The notes beneath the pieces are model-generated. The model saw nothing but the letters and a program-made list of their open reading frames with translations. It had not been told where the DNA came from and did not search any database. Of a stretch of DNA of 64,000 bases, positions 63,642-64,000 are shown piece by piece. Location of the stretch: contig NZ_CP013949.1 of NCBI RefSeq assembly GCF_000296215.2, positions 5,387,501 through 5,451,500 on the forward strand. Direction: 5' to 3'. A program made the translations under genes and the position numbers. The stretch's first letter is position 1. Each line of letters begins with the position of its first letter. The stretch comes from Bradyrhizobium sp. CCGE-LA001. GTDB lineage: Bacteria > Pseudomonadota > Alphaproteobacteria > Rhizobiales > Xanthobacteraceae.

Positions 63642-64000
63642 GTGCACTGGCAAGCAAAGGCGCGCGCGTTCACCGTGCTCTCGGCCATTCCGTTCGGGGA
63701 AGGTCTGCACTACGCTTTGCAACGCTACGTCACGCGTCGGTTGCCACGTCCGGAAAAGCAAATCAGGTCGATCCACACATTTGCCCAGCAGCTGCTCCGC
63801 ACATACTCCGAATACGGCATTCGGCCGCTGCAGGCATCGACGTTCTTCGAATTCGGCGCCGGCCGCGATCTGATCATTCCGCTCGCTTTCAGCGCCCATG
63901 GCGTCAAACGCTTCATCACCGTCGACATCGAGCGGCTGTCCAAGCTCGACCTGATCCGCTCCAACGCCGCCATCATTTCCAAAGCGAGTGGCACCGATCG
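63642..64000 (+). CDS. SAM-dependent methyltransferase-like protein (truncated by window end)
   Basis: The first 119 residues are visible. The gene starts with a GTG one base after the kinase stop, giving VHWQAKARAFTVLSAIPFGE. A motif I-like FFEFGAGRDLIIPLAF (about residues 68-83) is followed by RFITVDIERL, as in Rossmann methyltransferases. It is coupled to the sugar kinase and so probably methylates a sugar or precursor. The substrate is unknown. Confidence 0.7.
   Translation, partial: MHWQAKARAFTVLSAIPFGEGLHYALQRYVTRRLPRPEKQIRSIHTFAQQLLRTYSEYGIRPLQASTFFEFGAGRDLIIPLAFSAHGVKRFITVDIERLSKLDLIRSNAAIISKASGTD

Overview
The window looks like the chromosome of a Bradyrhizobium-type alphaproteobacterium (Nitrobacteraceae, Hyphomicrobiales). 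The evidence is uniformly high GC coding DNA, very long antisense open frames, several branched-chain-type (Liv) ABC transporters, an LpsL/heptose/O-antigen set, and short intergenic palindromes of the kind scattered through Bradyrhizobium and Rhodopseudomonas genomes. The species cannot be named from sequence alone. I see no tRNA, rRNA, insertion sequence, prophage or CRISPR array.

Region 1 (1-26.2 kb) is mainly a cell-envelope and lipopolysaccharide block. It opens with a truncated molybdopterin dehydrogenase and the lipid II flippase MurJ. Next come a sugar aminotransferase and a Gfo/Idh dehydrogenase, then ManC and an LpsL-type UDP-glucuronate 4-epimerase. A flippase-like membrane protein and a WecA/WbpL-type sugar-phosphate transferase follow. 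A tightly packed minus-strand operon carries hldD, hldE, an O-antigen ligase-like protein, a CapD/WbpM-like protein, a WbuB-like glycosyltransferase and a WbpV-like reductase. WaaF, a GT4 glycosyltransferase, GalE, an MsbA-like exporter and an LpxO-like lipid A hydroxylase complete the set. Together these make nucleotide sugars, start and extend core/O-chain glycans, export lipid A-type lipids and modify lipid A.

Region 2 (26.2-31.5 kb) is a small catabolic-looking cluster. It has a LysR regulator divergent from an SDR that lacks its catalytic tyrosine, a 4-oxalocrotonate-type tautomerase and an MFS transporter, with a Baeyer-Villiger-type flavin monooxygenase convergent to them.

Region 3 (31.6-43.9 kb) is rich in methyl-cycle genes. 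It holds ahcY, metK, a helix-turn-helix/methyltransferase fusion beside metK, and a MetE-C-like methionine synthase at the end of a complete livKHMGF operon. That operon has a strong promoter overlapped by a perfect 20-bp palindrome. A small lipoprotein and purU follow.

Region 4 (44-57.8 kb) holds a HemD-like protein, a 1,079-residue exported TPR-CHAT putative protease, an MFS exporter and a Crp/Fnr regulator. The regulator is divergent from a second Liv operon in which an acyl-CoA synthetase is embedded (livG-acs-livH-livM-livK-livF), which suggests uptake and CoA activation of an organic acid.

Region 5 (57.8-64 kb) has an AGE-family sugar epimerase and a PaaK-like ligase. It then begins another surface-sugar locus: a NodU/CmcH-type carbamoyltransferase divergent from a CBS-domain/GHMP sugar kinase fusion and a methyltransferase cut by the window end.

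The observations most worth follow-up are the HTH-methyltransferase next to metK/ahcY, the Liv operon with its MetE-like gene and palindromic promoter, the orphan CHAT protein, the tyrosine-less SDR, and the CBS-kinase/carbamoyltransferase locus. None is proven to be a new system from sequence alone.
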